Shown here: in pieces, positions 1 through 7,639 of the stretch | Numbering within the stretch: the first letter of the stretch is position 1 | How the letters are laid out: each line of letters starts with the position of its first letter | Source: DATLEX01 sp035525015 | GTDB lineage: Bacteria; Acidobacteriota; Thermoanaerobaculia; Gp7-AA8 | Length of the DNA: 13,725 nucleotides | NCBI GenBank assembly: GCA_035525015.1 | Contig: DATLFC010000133.1 | Coordinates: 1-13,725 of the forward strand | Direction: 5' to 3' | Translations under genes and position numbers: made by a program | Notes under the pieces: generated by a model | What the model saw: the letters and a program-made list of their open reading frames with translations, nothing else | Database searches by the model: none | What the model was told of the DNA's origin: nothing

Positions 1-518
1 GTCCGCGGCTCCGCCTCCGTCTCGACGACCTGCAGAATGATCCTCCGGTCGGGTATGTCGAGCGACGCACCGGGGATGAAGGGATCCTGCATCGCCTCGT
101 TCAACACGACCTCCAGCGTTCGCCACTGCTGCTGCTCGCGCGCGTAGGTGGTCTGGGCCGGAAAGGCCCGGAACTGGGTCAGGTACGTCATGTAGTAGTG
201 ATAGACCTGCGGGAAGGAGTCGTTGGTGGCGAGTGTGTACACCGAGGCCTCGCTGCCGTAGCGGCTTCGGACGGTCACGGCGTCACGGCGGGTGAGGTCT
301 TCCCGGAAGCGGGCTCCGGCGTAGACCGGAATCGCCGGGCTCAGCGATTGGAGGGCCTGCCGCGCGTTCGCGCTTCCCTCGCGATTGCCGTCCTCGAGGG
401 TGTTGGCGGCCAGCTCGTTCTCTTCGGCGGCCGTACTCTCCTGACCGCCGGTACAACCGGCGGCGAGCACAACCGCGAACAGCAAGGCCAACACTCCCGC
501 CCCCCATCTCTCAATCAT
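1..518 (-). CDS. Putative lipoprotein, 3' end cut by window edge
   Basis: The reading frame is open from an ATG at 518 to the left edge, so at least 172 residues are present and the C-terminus is missing. The N-terminus is a classic lipoprotein signal: one Arg, a hydrophobic run, then the lipobox LAAGC with the lipidated Cys at about residue 22. This predicts membrane anchoring of a periplasmic or surface protein. After a Glu/Ala-rich linker the mature part contains IPVYAGARF, then YTLATNDSFPQVYHYYMTYL. This pattern (a 'pro-x-tyr-x-Gly-Ala' start, then a Ser-Phe-x-x-Val-x-x-Tyr-Tyr segment) recurs in uncharacterised secreted proteins of environmental bacteria; no function is assigned. It lies 35 bases downstream of the YbjN-like gene on the same strand, so the two are probably co-transcribed. 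No convincing Shine-Dalgarno precedes the ATG. The lipoprotein call is firm; the family is unknown. Confidence 0.72.
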   Translation of the reverse strand, partial: MIERWGAGVLALLFAVVLAAGCTGGQESTAAEENELAANTLEDGNREGSANARQALQSLSPAIPVYAGARFREDLTRRDAVTVRSRYGSEASVYTLATNDSFPQVYHYYMTYLTQFRAFPAQTTYAREQQQWRTLEVVLNEAMQDPFIPGASLDIPDRRIILQVVETEAEPR

Positions 519-553
519 CAGTTCGTAAAGAGCAATCGATGTGCCGCTTCTGG

Positions 554-1042
554 TCAATTGTGGCTGGATCCGGAGGCGAGGGGACGACGGTGGCCGCGCA
601 GCACTTCCAGCGCCGTTTCGCCGCCGTACTTCGCGACGATCTGCTCGTCGTACTCGTCGGAGGTGCTGGCCACCATGTCGAGCGAGGCGATGAGCTGCTC
701 GGGGCGGAGCCGCCTTCCGAGGAACGAGTGGGAAAAGAAGATCTCGTTTCCGACCATGCTGAAGGCGCCCAGCACGACCTCGGAGTTGAGCTCGAGGAGC
801 TCGCGCATGAGGTCGGGGGTGGGCTCGACGCCCTTGACGCAGAAGGCCAGGACTTCGATCACCGCGTCGTCGTCTTCCCAGGGAAAGATGGAGACCTCGA
901 GGACGGTCGACCCGTACTTGAGGTAGAAGTCGCAGTGCTCGGCGTCGTCGAAGTGCTCATCGACCAGCTCGTCGAGGTAGGACTTCACCTGCCGATAGAC
1001 TTCTTCCTGGCACTGCGTATGGAATTGCTTGGCGCTGGCCAT
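554..1042 (-). CDS. YbjN / type III secretion chaperone-like domain protein
   Basis: A 162-residue acidic cytoplasmic protein with no signal peptide or membrane segment. The sequence (FYLKYGSTVLEVSIFPWEDDDAVI, then LLELNSEVVLGAFSMVGNEIFFSHSF) has the strand-turn layout of YbjN / CesT-like peptide-binding chaperone domains: an N-terminal helix, a curved sheet with a 'G-S-x-x-h-x-h-x-h' strand, and a helix 'h-h-x-L-N' before a second 'h-G-x-F-x-h' strand. Members of this superfamily bind peptides or partner proteins; the partner here is unknown. The extreme C-terminus (about residues 148-162, HRRPLASGSSHN) looks disordered. The ATG at 1042 is only about 10 bases from a perfect TATAAT, so the mRNA may be leaderless or nearly so. 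The lipoprotein gene follows 35 bases downstream. The family call rests on pattern recognition, without a profile search. Confidence 0.68.
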   Translation of the reverse strand: MASAKQFHTQCQEEVYRQVKSYLDELVDEHFDDAEHCDFYLKYGSTVLEVSIFPWEDDDAVIEVLAFCVKGVEPTPDLMRELLELNSEVVLGAFSMVGNEIFFSHSFLGRRLRPEQLIASLDMVASTSDEYDEQIVAKYGGETALEVLRGHRRPLASGSSHN

Positions 1043-1051
1043 GTCCCCGGC

Positions 1052-1057
1052 ATTATA
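1052..1057 (-). promoter_or_regulatory. Candidate -10 box for the YbjN-like gene
   Basis: The minus strand reads TATAAT at 1057-1052, a perfect sigma-70 type -10 hexamer. Transcription would begin near 1045, about three bases before the ATG at 1042-1040. No good -35 is seen at the proper distance, because that position (about 1075-1080) falls in the left arm of the repeat at 1063-1131. Predicted only. Confidence 0.4.
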
Positions 1058-1062
1058 CGAAC

Positions 1063-1131
1063 GTCATTCCGAGCGTAGCGAGGAATCTGGGCGGTTGGTG
1101 GCGCTCTGATCCGCGCTGCGCTCGGAATGAC
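1063..1131. repeat. Complete palindromic dispersed repeat ('GTCATTCCGAGCG' family)
   Basis: Left arm 1063-1080 and right arm 1114-1131 are inverted copies, 18 bases each with one mismatch, which would be a G-U pair in RNA. They enclose a 33-base centre. The unit sits between the divergent YbjN-like and RlmI genes. Its first 42 bases recur at 9946-9987 with 40 identical positions. This element family is widely dispersed in several phyla; when wrongly translated it gives the familiar peptides VIPSAAR..., RYARND and HSERS..., and those strings do appear in spurious small frames here. It behaves like a REP-type element. The right arm supplies the start codon of the next gene. Confidence 0.85.
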
Positions 1132-2302
1132 AGTTCGCACACTGACCCTGAAACGCGGCAAAGAACGCGTTGTCGCCAACCGGCACCCGTGGATTTTCGC
1201 CGGCGCGATCGCGCGCGAGAGCGGGTCGGCCGATGCCGCGTTCGCGCATCTCGTCGATGACCGCGGGCAGCATCTCGCTTCCGGCCTCTACTCACCGCAC
1301 TCGCAGATCCGGATGCGCGCGCTCGTCTTCGGGGAGGAGGAGCTGACGGCGGAAACGATCCGCTCGCGCATCGGGGAGGCCGTCCGGCGCCGTGATCCGA
1401 TCCTGCGCGACGGGACCACGGCGGCGCGGCTCGTCTTCGCGGAAGGCGACGAGCTGAGCGGGCTGATCGTCGATCGCTATGCCGATGTGGTCGTGATCGA
1501 GATCTCGAACTTCGGGCTCGATCGCCTCGAGGACGTGGTGGTCGAAGCGGTCCGGTCCGCCGCCGCGCCGCGCCTCATCTACTTCAAGAACGACCTGCCG
1601 GCCCGCAAGCTGGAGCGGCTGCCGCTGGAGCCGAAGGTGTGGGGCGAGGGCGAACCGGCGGTGGAGATCGAAGAAAACGGGCTGCGGTTCCATGTCGATC
1701 CGCGGGAGGGGCAGAAGACCGGGTTCTTTCTCGACCAGCGCGACAACCGGGCGCTGGCGCGCGAGCTCGCCGGCGGCCTGCACGTGCTGAACCTCTTCTC
1801 CTACACCGGGGCGTTCGGCGTCTATGCGGCGGCAGGAGGTGCGAGCGGCGTGGAGAACGTCGATGTTTCGGCCGCGGCGATCGATCTGGCCCGGCGCCAC
1901 CATGAGATGAACGGCAGCGCCGATCGCGCGCGATTCACCGTCGGCGACGCGTTCGGCGTGGTGCGGGCGCGCGGCGCGGCGGGAGAGCGCGCCGGGCTGG
2001 TGATCTGCGACCCGCCCGCCTTTGCGAAAACCAGGGGAGACGTCGAGCGCGCCGCCCGCGGCTACAAGGACGTGAATCTCTACGCCCTGAAACTGGTGGA
2101 GAGAGGCGGCTGGATGATGACCTTCTCCTGCTCCGGCCACATGCCGCTCGACCTCTTCCAGAAGATCCTTTTCGCCGCCGCGCTCGATGCCGGCCGGCGC
2201 GTCTCGTTCGTCCGGCGCCTCACCGCGGGAATGGATCATCCGGTATCGATCTACTGCCCCGAGAGCGAATACCTCAAAGGGTTCCTGCTCCGGGTAAACT
2301 AG
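1127..2302 (+). CDS. rlmI: RlmI-type 23S rRNA (cytosine-5) methyltransferase, class I SAM-dependent
   Basis: 391 residues, the usual length for RlmI/YccW proteins, which methylate C1962 of 23S rRNA to m5C using S-adenosylmethionine. An N-terminal PUA-like RNA-binding region (about 1-80) opens with the expected LKRGKERVVANRHPWIFAGAI. A central domain carries FFLDQRDNR (about residue 200). The Rossmann methyltransferase domain has SAM motif I from V220 (VLNLFSYTGAFG), motif IV DPPAFAK at 295-301, and the SCSGH segment with the candidate catalytic Cys335. The start at 1127 is forced: an in-frame stop lies at 1076-1078 and no other ATG, GTG or TTG falls between. That ATG is part of the palindromic repeat, and no clear Shine-Dalgarno precedes it. 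The pilB-like gene follows after 6 bases, so the two are probably one transcript. Exact target specificity is inferred from the family. Confidence 0.88.
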   Translation: MTVRTLTLKRGKERVVANRHPWIFAGAIARESGSADAAFAHLVDDRGQHLASGLYSPHSQIRMRALVFGEEELTAETIRSRIGEAVRRRDPILRDGTTAARLVFAEGDELSGLIVDRYADVVVIEISNFGLDRLEDVVVEAVRSAAAPRLIYFKNDLPARKLERLPLEPKVWGEGEPAVEIEENGLRFHVDPREGQKTGFFLDQRDNRALARELAGGLHVLNLFSYTGAFGVYAAAGGASGVENVDVSAAAIDLARRHHEMNGSADRARFTVGDAFGVVRARGAAGERAGLVICDPPAFAKTRGDVERAARGYKDVNLYALKLVERGGWMMTFSCSGHMPLDLFQKILFAAALDAGRRVSFVRRLTAGMDHPVSIYCPESEYLKGFLLRVN

Positions 2303-2308
2303 AAGACC

Positions 2309-4114
2309 ATGTCCACTCTCACCTCCGTGCCGGTGCCGCGGGTGTCGCGGGAGATCACCGTTTCGTACCTGGGCGAGCTTCTCCACGGCGCCGGGTTCAT
2401 CGACGAGCGGCAGAAGGGGGAGGTCGACAACCTCGACAAGCAGTTCCGGGCTCTGGCGAAGTCGAAGACGCGGGCCGAAGACGACGTCAGCCCGTTCAAG
2501 GCGCTGGCGTCGATGAACCTCACCGACGCCAGCGGCAACAACACCCGGATGGACGACTTTCTGCTGGCCCGGCTGATCGCCGAGGACGCCAAACTGCCGT
2601 TCTTCAAGATCGACGCGCTGAAGCTCGACGTGGAGATGATCGAGAAGAAGATCTCCCGGCCGTTTGCACGCAAAAACAAACTGGTGCCGGTGGCCGTTCG
2701 CGACGGGAAGCTCGTCGTGGCGATGGTCAATCCGTTCGACACGGTGGCCATCGATTCCTACCGCCCCATCGCCAAGCAGGAGATCGAGATCGTCGTCTCC
2801 GCCGAAACCGACGTGATGGGTGTGATCAACGAGCAGTACGGTTTCCGGAGCGCGGTGAGCAAGGCCGAACGCGACCTGACCAAGGGGGCGATCGACCTCA
2901 CGAACCTCGAGCAATACGTAAGGCTGAAATCGGGCGCGGAGATCGAAGGCAGCGACCAGCACATCGTCAACGCCGTCGACTATCTGCTGCAGCACGCCTA
3001 CGATTCGCGCGCGTCCGACATCCACATCGAGCCGAAGCGGGAGCTGGCCCTCATCCGCTTCCGCATCGACGGGGTGCTGCACGAGATCCAGCGCGTCCCG
3101 CGCCTGGTGAACCTCGCCATCACCTCACGCCTCAAGACGATGTGCCGGATGGACATCGCCGAGAAGCGCCGCCCCCAGGACGGCCGCATCAAGACCGAGC
3201 ATCAGGGGGAGGAGATCGAGCTGCGCGTCTCCACGCTCCCCACCGCCTTCGGCGAGAAGGTGGTCATGCGCATCTTCGATCCCGACGTTCTTCTGCGCCC
3301 ACTCTCCGGTCTCGGCTTCTACGAAGACGAGCTGAAGGTCTTTTACGACTGGATCGCCCGCCCGCACGGCATCATCCTGGTGACGGGTCCGACGGGATCG
3401 GGAAAGACCGTCACGCTCTACTCGGCGCTGAAGACGCTGGCCTCCCCGGAGATCAACATCACCACCATCGAAGACCCGATCGAGATGGTCCACGAGGAGT
3501 TCAACCAGACCTCGGTGCAGAACAAGATCGGGATCACCTTCGCCTCCGCGCTCCGCACCATCCTGCGGCAGGACCCCGACATCATCATGGTGGGGGAGAT
3601 CCGCGATCAGGAGACCGCGCAGAACGCGGTGCAGGCGGCGCTGACCGGACATCTCGTCTTCTCGACGCTGCACACGAACGACGCGGCGACGTCGGTGACG
3701 CGGCTGATCGATCTCGGCATTCAGCCCTTCCTGATCTCGTCCACGCTGATCGGGGCCATGGCGCAGCGGCTCGTCCGCAAGATCTGCGACGACTGCAAGC
3801 GCAACCGCCCGCTCACCGTCGAGGAGGCCGGCATGCTGAACCTGCAGGCCCCTCCCGGAAAGCGCATCATCGTCAAGGAAGGGGCTGGCTGCATCCGCTG
3901 CCGGAACACCGGTTACTTCGGACGGACCGGCATCTTCGAGATCCTGCAGGTCGACAACTCCATCCGCGATCTGGTCGACCGCTCCGAGGATTTCCTGAAG
4001 ATCAAGGATATGGCCATCAAGCGGGGCATGCGCACGCTGCGTCAGTCCGCGCTGCGCAAGCTGGCCGAGGGTGTCACCACGTTCGAGGAAGTGGTCCGCG
4101 TCACGGGGATCTAG
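2309..4114 (+). CDS. GspE/PilB-type type II secretion / type IV pilus assembly ATPase
   Basis: 601 residues, cytoplasmic. ATPases of this family form hexamers that power pilin or pseudopilin polymerisation at the inner-membrane platform. An MshEN-like N-domain opens with YLGELLHGAGFIDERQ (from residue 20, a variant of the RLGxLL...G motif with Tyr for Arg) and continues to about residue 190. The catalytic core has SDIHIEP (about 236), Walker A GPTGSGKT at 360-367, the acidic box TTIEDPIE, Walker B DPDIIMVGEIRD and the His box TGHLVFSTLHTN. A tetracysteine zinc site is complete: C493, C496, C528 and C531. All hallmark residues are present, so it should be active. It follows rlmI by 6 bases with no promoter between them. 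No pilin, platform or retraction gene is adjacent, so GspE and PilB cannot be told apart from context. The stop shares a CTAG with the convergent AraC gene. Confidence 0.92.
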   Translation: MSTLTSVPVPRVSREITVSYLGELLHGAGFIDERQKGEVDNLDKQFRALAKSKTRAEDDVSPFKALASMNLTDASGNNTRMDDFLLARLIAEDAKLPFFKIDALKLDVEMIEKKISRPFARKNKLVPVAVRDGKLVVAMVNPFDTVAIDSYRPIAKQEIEIVVSAETDVMGVINEQYGFRSAVSKAERDLTKGAIDLTNLEQYVRLKSGAEIEGSDQHIVNAVDYLLQHAYDSRASDIHIEPKRELALIRFRIDGVLHEIQRVPRLVNLAITSRLKTMCRMDIAEKRRPQDGRIKTEHQGEEIELRVSTLPTAFGEKVVMRIFDPDVLLRPLSGLGFYEDELKVFYDWIARPHGIILVTGPTGSGKTVTLYSALKTLASPEINITTIEDPIEMVHEEFNQTSVQNKIGITFASALRTILRQDPDIIMVGEIRDQETAQNAVQAALTGHLVFSTLHTNDAATSVTRLIDLGIQPFLISSTLIGAMAQRLVRKICDDCKRNRPLTVEEAGMLNLQAPPGKRIIVKEGAGCIRCRNTGYFGRTGIFEILQVDNSIRDLVDRSEDFLKIKDMAIKRGMRTLRQSALRKLAEGVTTFEEVVRVTGI

Positions 4115-4833
4115 TCACTACACAATCGGGCGCGGAAGCGGGCCTGGGTCCGGCCGGTCATCTCCCGGAATACCTTCGTGAAGTGGCTCTGGTCGGCGAA
4201 GCCGCTCGCGACGGCGATTTCGGCGAGAGATGTCCACCCCTCCCGAAGCAGTTGTTTGGCGTGCTCGATGCGCATCGCGCGAATGGCATCGCCGATTCCC
4301 CGGCCCTGCTGGTGGCGGAACGTGCGGGCCAGGTGGACGGGATGCGTCGACAGCTCCGCCGCGATCAGGCGGGCGGTGAGCGGCTCGGCGAATCGAGCCT
4401 CGATGATCCGTTGTGCTTCGGCGACGAGGGGACGGCGCACCGGCGCAGCCTGGAACGTTTCGCCGATCAGTTGCAGAAGGAGACCTTCGAGCGTCAGCAG
4501 GCTGGCGCCACCGCGGCTCCGCCGCAGCAGTTGTCGCAGAATCGGCCGCGATGCCTCGAGGAGAGGGTGATTCCCCGTCAGCAGGGCGGGGTCGAAGAGC
4601 ACATTGAAACAGACCGTGCCCGCCAGAAACGTATTGGAATGCCGTTCCTCGGGAAAACGGAAGATCACGTCGTCTCTGCCGAAGAGCGTGTCGCCGCGCC
4701 GGGAACGCTCGCGAAACGTTCCCCTCGTGACGAAGCAGAACGAAGCTGCCTCGTGAGCGTGGGGCGGCAACGACGAGGGTGGATGTTCCGTCTCCGAAAG
4801 AGCACCGTGAGGGAGCTGGCGCGCGTTCATCAT
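4111..4833 (-). CDS. AraC-family transcriptional regulator
   Basis: 240 residues. The N-terminal half (about 1-130) is cupin-like: PPHAHEAASFCFVTRGTFRE resembles the 'H-x-H...G' sensor barrel of AraC proteins. The C-terminal half (about 135-237) is the double helix-turn-helix DNA-binding domain. It contains LTARLIAAELSTHPVHLARTFRHQQG (first HTH and linker), GIGDAIRAMRIEHAKQLL, and the highly conserved second HTH LAEIAVASGFADQSHFTKVFREMTG. The sequence departs from the consensus at the end, with GRTQARFR where 'G-x-x-P-x-x-Y/F-R' is usual. The gene is divergent from the metallopeptidase gene across a 76-base gap, so that gene is a natural candidate target. A TATAGA lies 7 bases before the ATG without a good -35. 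Two Met codons open the frame (4833 and 4830) and the choice is open. Its ligand cannot be told from sequence. Confidence 0.9.
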   Translation of the reverse strand: MMNARQLPHGALSETEHPPSSLPPHAHEAASFCFVTRGTFRERSRRGDTLFGRDDVIFRFPEERHSNTFLAGTVCFNVLFDPALLTGNHPLLEASRPILRQLLRRSRGGASLLTLEGLLLQLIGETFQAAPVRRPLVAEAQRIIEARFAEPLTARLIAAELSTHPVHLARTFRHQQGRGIGDAIRAMRIEHAKQLLREGWTSLAEIAVASGFADQSHFTKVFREMTGRTQARFRARLCSD

Positions 4834-4909
4834 TGTCTATACGCAACCTTTCATCATGTCGTTGCAAAAGTACAAGACGCCGGGCCGCGACGATCGTTAG
4901 ATTCGATCC

Positions 4910-6505
4910 GTGATCTCGCTGCTGCTGTTCGCTGCGTCGGTGACGGCGGGCGTCGAGCCATGGGCGCTCGACCGTCTCGATCTGGAGCTGCACATCACCG
5001 CCGATCCGCCCGCTCTGGCCATGCGGGGAACGGCCCGGGTTCGCGCCCTGGCCGATTCGGAAGGACCCGCTTTCGGCATCAACGACGATGCGAAAGTGAT
5101 GAAGCTCCATTCACTGCGGAGCGGGGATGTGGAGGCGGTCATCTCGCCGCTGGCGGAGGGCTCCTCGATCGAAGTGGCGCGGCTGGAACTGCCCGAACGT
5201 GTGCCGGCCGGAACGGTCGTGGACGTCGAATTCACGGCCGGCAGTCAGGCCCGGTCGTCGCAGTTCGTCATCGGACGGCTGGCCGCCTACGCGTCGTGGG
5301 TGGAGACCTGGTATCCGCGGCCGGCAAGCTCGGCCACGTCCCTGTCACCGCCTGGCGCACCTGGAACGACCACCGTGCGGATGCCGCCGGGATGGCGGTC
5401 CGTCGCGCCCGGCGTGCTCGTCTCACGGACCGAGTCGACCGACGAAGCCGTCGAGGTGTGGGAAACGCTGCTCCCGGCGGCGCGCTCGTTCGCCGCAGCG
5501 CCTTTCGTCACCGAGCGGATCGAGGCCGAGGGGCAGGAGATCGGCGTCTTTCTTCTGAAGCCGCGGCCCGCTGTTCGCGAGCAGGCCGTTGCGCTGGCGA
5601 AGGCGGTGGCGGCGATGGAACGGCGCTTCGGTCCGTTTCCCTATCCGAGCTTCCACATCGTCGAGCTGCCGGAACAACTGAAGTTCGCCGCGGCCTCGGA
5701 GCAGGGGTTCATCGTGGTCAGGAGCTCGCTGCTCGATGCGGAAGAGGGCAACCTTCCGCTGTTCGCGCACGAGGCGGCGCACGCATGGTGGGGCAATCTC
5801 GTCCGCACCGACGGTCCCGGCGCGAAAATGCTGTCGGAAGCGGCGGCGCAGTACGGTGCCGTCCTGTCGATCGAAGCGGTGGAGGGGGAAGCGGCGGCGC
5901 GACGCTTTCTCCGATACTCCCGCGCCGGATACAGCCCCACGCAGTGCGCCCTCGGATACTTCTACATCTGGCGCGAGGGGGGCGACAAGCCGCTTTCGCA
6001 ACTGGAGAGCGGCCGCTGGGATCACAATCTCGCGGATGCCAAGGGTCACTGGTTTTATCACATGGTTCGCCATCGTCTCGGTGACGGTCTGTTCTTCGAG
6101 GCCCTCCGTTCGCTGATCCGCGATTTCGCCGGGAAAGAGGCCACCGTCGGCGATCTCCGGAATGCCTTTCTGCAGGTGAGCGGCGGCGATCCTGCGCTCG
6201 CTGATTTCCTCGATCAGTGGCTGGATCGTACTGGAGCGCCCGTGCTGCGGGTGGAGTGGTGGTCTGCCGATCGCGGGCGGGCCGTCGACATTTCGATCGA
6301 TCAGTTGCAGGAGGGGCCGTTCGATCTGCCGCTGGAGATCGCCATCGACCTCGATGGCGGCGGCGAGATGCGCGCGACGGTGCAGATCTGTAACCGGAGC
6401 GATCGCTTCGTCGTGGCCACTCCCGCGCGGCCGGTCGGAGTCCGCATCGACCCCGATGACGAGATGTTGGTGTGGCGGCCCGAGTACGGACCGCCACCCC
6501 ACTGA
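4910..6505 (+). CDS. Exported M1-like (gluzincin) metallopeptidase
   Basis: 531 residues from a GTG at 4910; an in-frame TAG at 4898 rules out a longer start. A short hydrophobic N-terminus (MISLLLFAASVTAG) suggests export. The first 200 or so residues are beta-rich, as in the M1 N-domain. The zinc site is textbook: HEAAH at 287-291, then 18 residues, then Glu310, giving ligands H287, H291 and E310 and catalytic E288. AASEQGF (E264) sits where aminopeptidases have the GxMEN substrate-binding motif. The conserved 'Y-x-K-G' that carries the catalytic tyrosine is D376-A-K-G379 here, so the usual proton donor appears to be missing. At 531 residues it lacks the long C-terminal HEAT-like domain of aminopeptidase N. 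It could be a peptidase with changed chemistry or specificity. It is divergent from the AraC regulator, and its stop lies 2 bases from that of the convergent TIG gene. Confidence 0.82.
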   Translation: MISLLLFAASVTAGVEPWALDRLDLELHITADPPALAMRGTARVRALADSEGPAFGINDDAKVMKLHSLRSGDVEAVISPLAEGSSIEVARLELPERVPAGTVVDVEFTAGSQARSSQFVIGRLAAYASWVETWYPRPASSATSLSPPGAPGTTTVRMPPGWRSVAPGVLVSRTESTDEAVEVWETLLPAARSFAAAPFVTERIEAEGQEIGVFLLKPRPAVREQAVALAKAVAAMERRFGPFPYPSFHIVELPEQLKFAAASEQGFIVVRSSLLDAEEGNLPLFAHEAAHAWWGNLVRTDGPGAKMLSEAAAQYGAVLSIEAVEGEAAARRFLRYSRAGYSPTQCALGYFYIWREGGDKPLSQLESGRWDHNLADAKGHWFYHMVRHRLGDGLFFEALRSLIRDFAGKEATVGDLRNAFLQVSGGDPALADFLDQWLDRTGAPVLRVEWWSADRGRAVDISIDQLQEGPFDLPLEIAIDLDGGGEMRATVQICNRSDRFVVATPARPVGVRIDPDDEMLVWRPEYGPPPH

Positions 6506-6507
6506 AG

Positions 6508-7542
6508 TTACGGCGTGACTGTCGTGATCAGCTGCGTGGTGTTGTTCGTGATGCTGGCGAACGCCCACCACTGTCCGGCGTCCGGCGTGTCGATGACGAT
6601 GTTGACGCTGTCGAGACCGGCGAGCTCCGGGAGCAGGTTCAGATCGAGCTCGCCCTGGCCGGGGTAAGCCGGATAGTCGGTCTCGATGGCGGCCTGACTG
6701 GTGGTCACCGATCTCGTGGCGATCGGCGTGGACAGGTCGTCGCCGTAGATGCGAACCGTCACCGTCCGTCCGTATTCGCCGTCGAGATCGTAGATGCGGA
6801 CCTTCTGACGGTACTGCTCCTGCGTCGGTACATTGACGAGGGGGATCTCCTCTCCGGCGGCGAAGGCCTGCTCGGCGGCGATCACCGGAAGCTCGGTGCC
6901 GAGGTTGTCGGCCTCGCGCGAGACATCGCGGACGCGGAGGTTGAGCCGCACGGCCTCGGCGTCCTCGTCGGCCACGTAGAGGAAGCGTCCCTGACCCGGT
7001 CGCGCGGTCTCGAGGGCCGGCCTGAAGGCGATACGGCCTGCCACGGTGCCGGCGCTGGTATCGGGGTCACCGGTCACGCGGGCCACGCCCGCCGCGCGAT
7101 GGAAGCCGAAGAGCTCGGTCACCCAGCGGGAGAGCTCTGCACCGTGCGCCTCGCCGTCGATGTAGACGGGGAGGAGAAGGCGCCGGAAACCGGCGCCGCC
7201 GTACGAAAAGGCACCGGCCAGCCGATACGAGCCGCCGGGTGTCGTGATCTCGACGTCGGCGCGACCGTGACTGTTGGGCGGCGCGATGACCACCAGGCGG
7301 TTGGACGCCCGTTCGACGATGGCCGCCTCGACGCCGCCGATGCGGACGACGGGCTCACAGCCGATCATGTAGCCGCCGCAGGAAGGGGAAAGGGCGATTC
7401 CGGTCAGCGTGACGAGCGTGCCGCCGGAGATCGATCCGGAGGAAGGGGTTACGTTCTGAATGACCGGCGGGGGAGCGATCTGAGCGAATGCCGGGAGCCC
7501 GCACAGAAAGACGACGATTGCTGCGATGGAGCGATAGCGCAT
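6508..7542 (-). CDS. Secreted IPT/TIG-domain protein
   Basis: 344 residues from the ATG at 7542, chosen because a GAGGAG lies 9 bases upstream and a clean signal peptide follows (MRYRSIAAIVVFLCGLPAFAQ, cleavage after AFA). The frame stays open upstream to 7761, but that extension runs into the divergent ATPase gene and is rejected. Residues of about 25-115 form one IPT/TIG immunoglobulin-like domain: PPVIQNVTPSSGSISGGTLVTLTG is the diagnostic opening, and VEITTPGGSYRLAGAFSY closes it. The remaining 230 or so residues (LLLPVYIDGEAHGAELSRWVTEL, then repeated beta-rich stretches) match nothing I recognise. A possible Cys pair (SCGGYMIGC) lies in the TIG domain. The product is predicted to be periplasmic, extracellular or surface-bound, with a structural or adhesive role suggested only by the domain. 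Confidence 0.8.
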   Translation of the reverse strand: MRYRSIAAIVVFLCGLPAFAQIAPPPVIQNVTPSSGSISGGTLVTLTGIALSPSCGGYMIGCEPVVRIGGVEAAIVERASNRLVVIAPPNSHGRADVEITTPGGSYRLAGAFSYGGAGFRRLLLPVYIDGEAHGAELSRWVTELFGFHRAAGVARVTGDPDTSAGTVAGRIAFRPALETARPGQGRFLYVADEDAEAVRLNLRVRDVSREADNLGTELPVIAAEQAFAAGEEIPLVNVPTQEQYRQKVRIYDLDGEYGRTVTVRIYGDDLSTPIATRSVTTSQAAIETDYPAYPGQGELDLNLLPELAGLDSVNIVIDTPDAGQWWAFASITNNTTQLITTVTP

Positions 7543-7551
7543 GGAATTGTT

Positions 7552-7557
7552 CTCCTC
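7552..7557 (-). promoter_or_regulatory. Ribosome binding site of the TIG-domain gene
   Basis: The minus strand reads GAGGAG, 9 bases before the ATG at 7542. It decides the start in favour of 7542 over the longer frame that begins at 7761. Confidence 0.7.
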
Positions 7558-7583
7558 GATTCGTCCACGCGCCGGCCGGTGCG

Positions 7584-7611
7584 TTGGTTCATGCCTGTAA
7601 TACGGTATTCT
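7584..7611 (+). promoter_or_regulatory. Candidate sigma-70 type promoter of the GAF-PilB gene
   Basis: TTGGTT (7584-7589) and TATTCT (7606-7611) are separated by 16 bases. Transcription would start near 7618, giving a leader of about 20 bases that contains the ribosome site AGGAG. Predicted by eye only. Confidence 0.42.
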
Positions 7612-7627
7612 TGGCCGACACGTCCAA
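7598..7627 (-). promoter_or_regulatory. Weak candidate promoter of the TIG-domain gene
   Basis: On the minus strand TTGGAC (7627-7622) is followed after 18 bases by GTATTA (7603-7598). It overlaps the candidate plus-strand promoter, so the two divergent genes may compete for polymerase or share regulators. The -10 is poor. Confidence 0.22.
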
Positions 7628-7628
7628 G

Positions 7629-7633
7629 AGGAG
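7629..7633 (+). promoter_or_regulatory. Ribosome binding site of the GAF-PilB gene
   Basis: AGGAG within AGAGGAGA, 6 bases before the ATG at 7640. It supports this start over the out-of-frame ATG at 7635. Confidence 0.65.
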
Positions 7634-7639
7634 AATGCG

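Noticed and set aside
283..507. 74-codon minus-strand frame starting at 507
   Set aside because: It is out of frame with the lipoprotein signal that starts at 518 and has no coherent protein character.
985..1295. Small minus-strand frames with VIPSAAR, RYARND and HSERS strings
   Set aside because: These are translations of the dispersed palindromic repeat, a known source of false protein annotations.
1292..3082. 596-codon antisense frame opposite rlmI and the first ATPase
   Set aside because: A shadow frame spanning two real genes, without any recognisable domain or RBS.
3142..6084. 980-codon open frame on the plus strand
   Set aside because: It is the shifted frame of the first ATPase, the reverse strand of the AraC gene and part of the peptidase. 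The translation is Arg/Gly/His-rich with no domain; such frames are expected at high GC.
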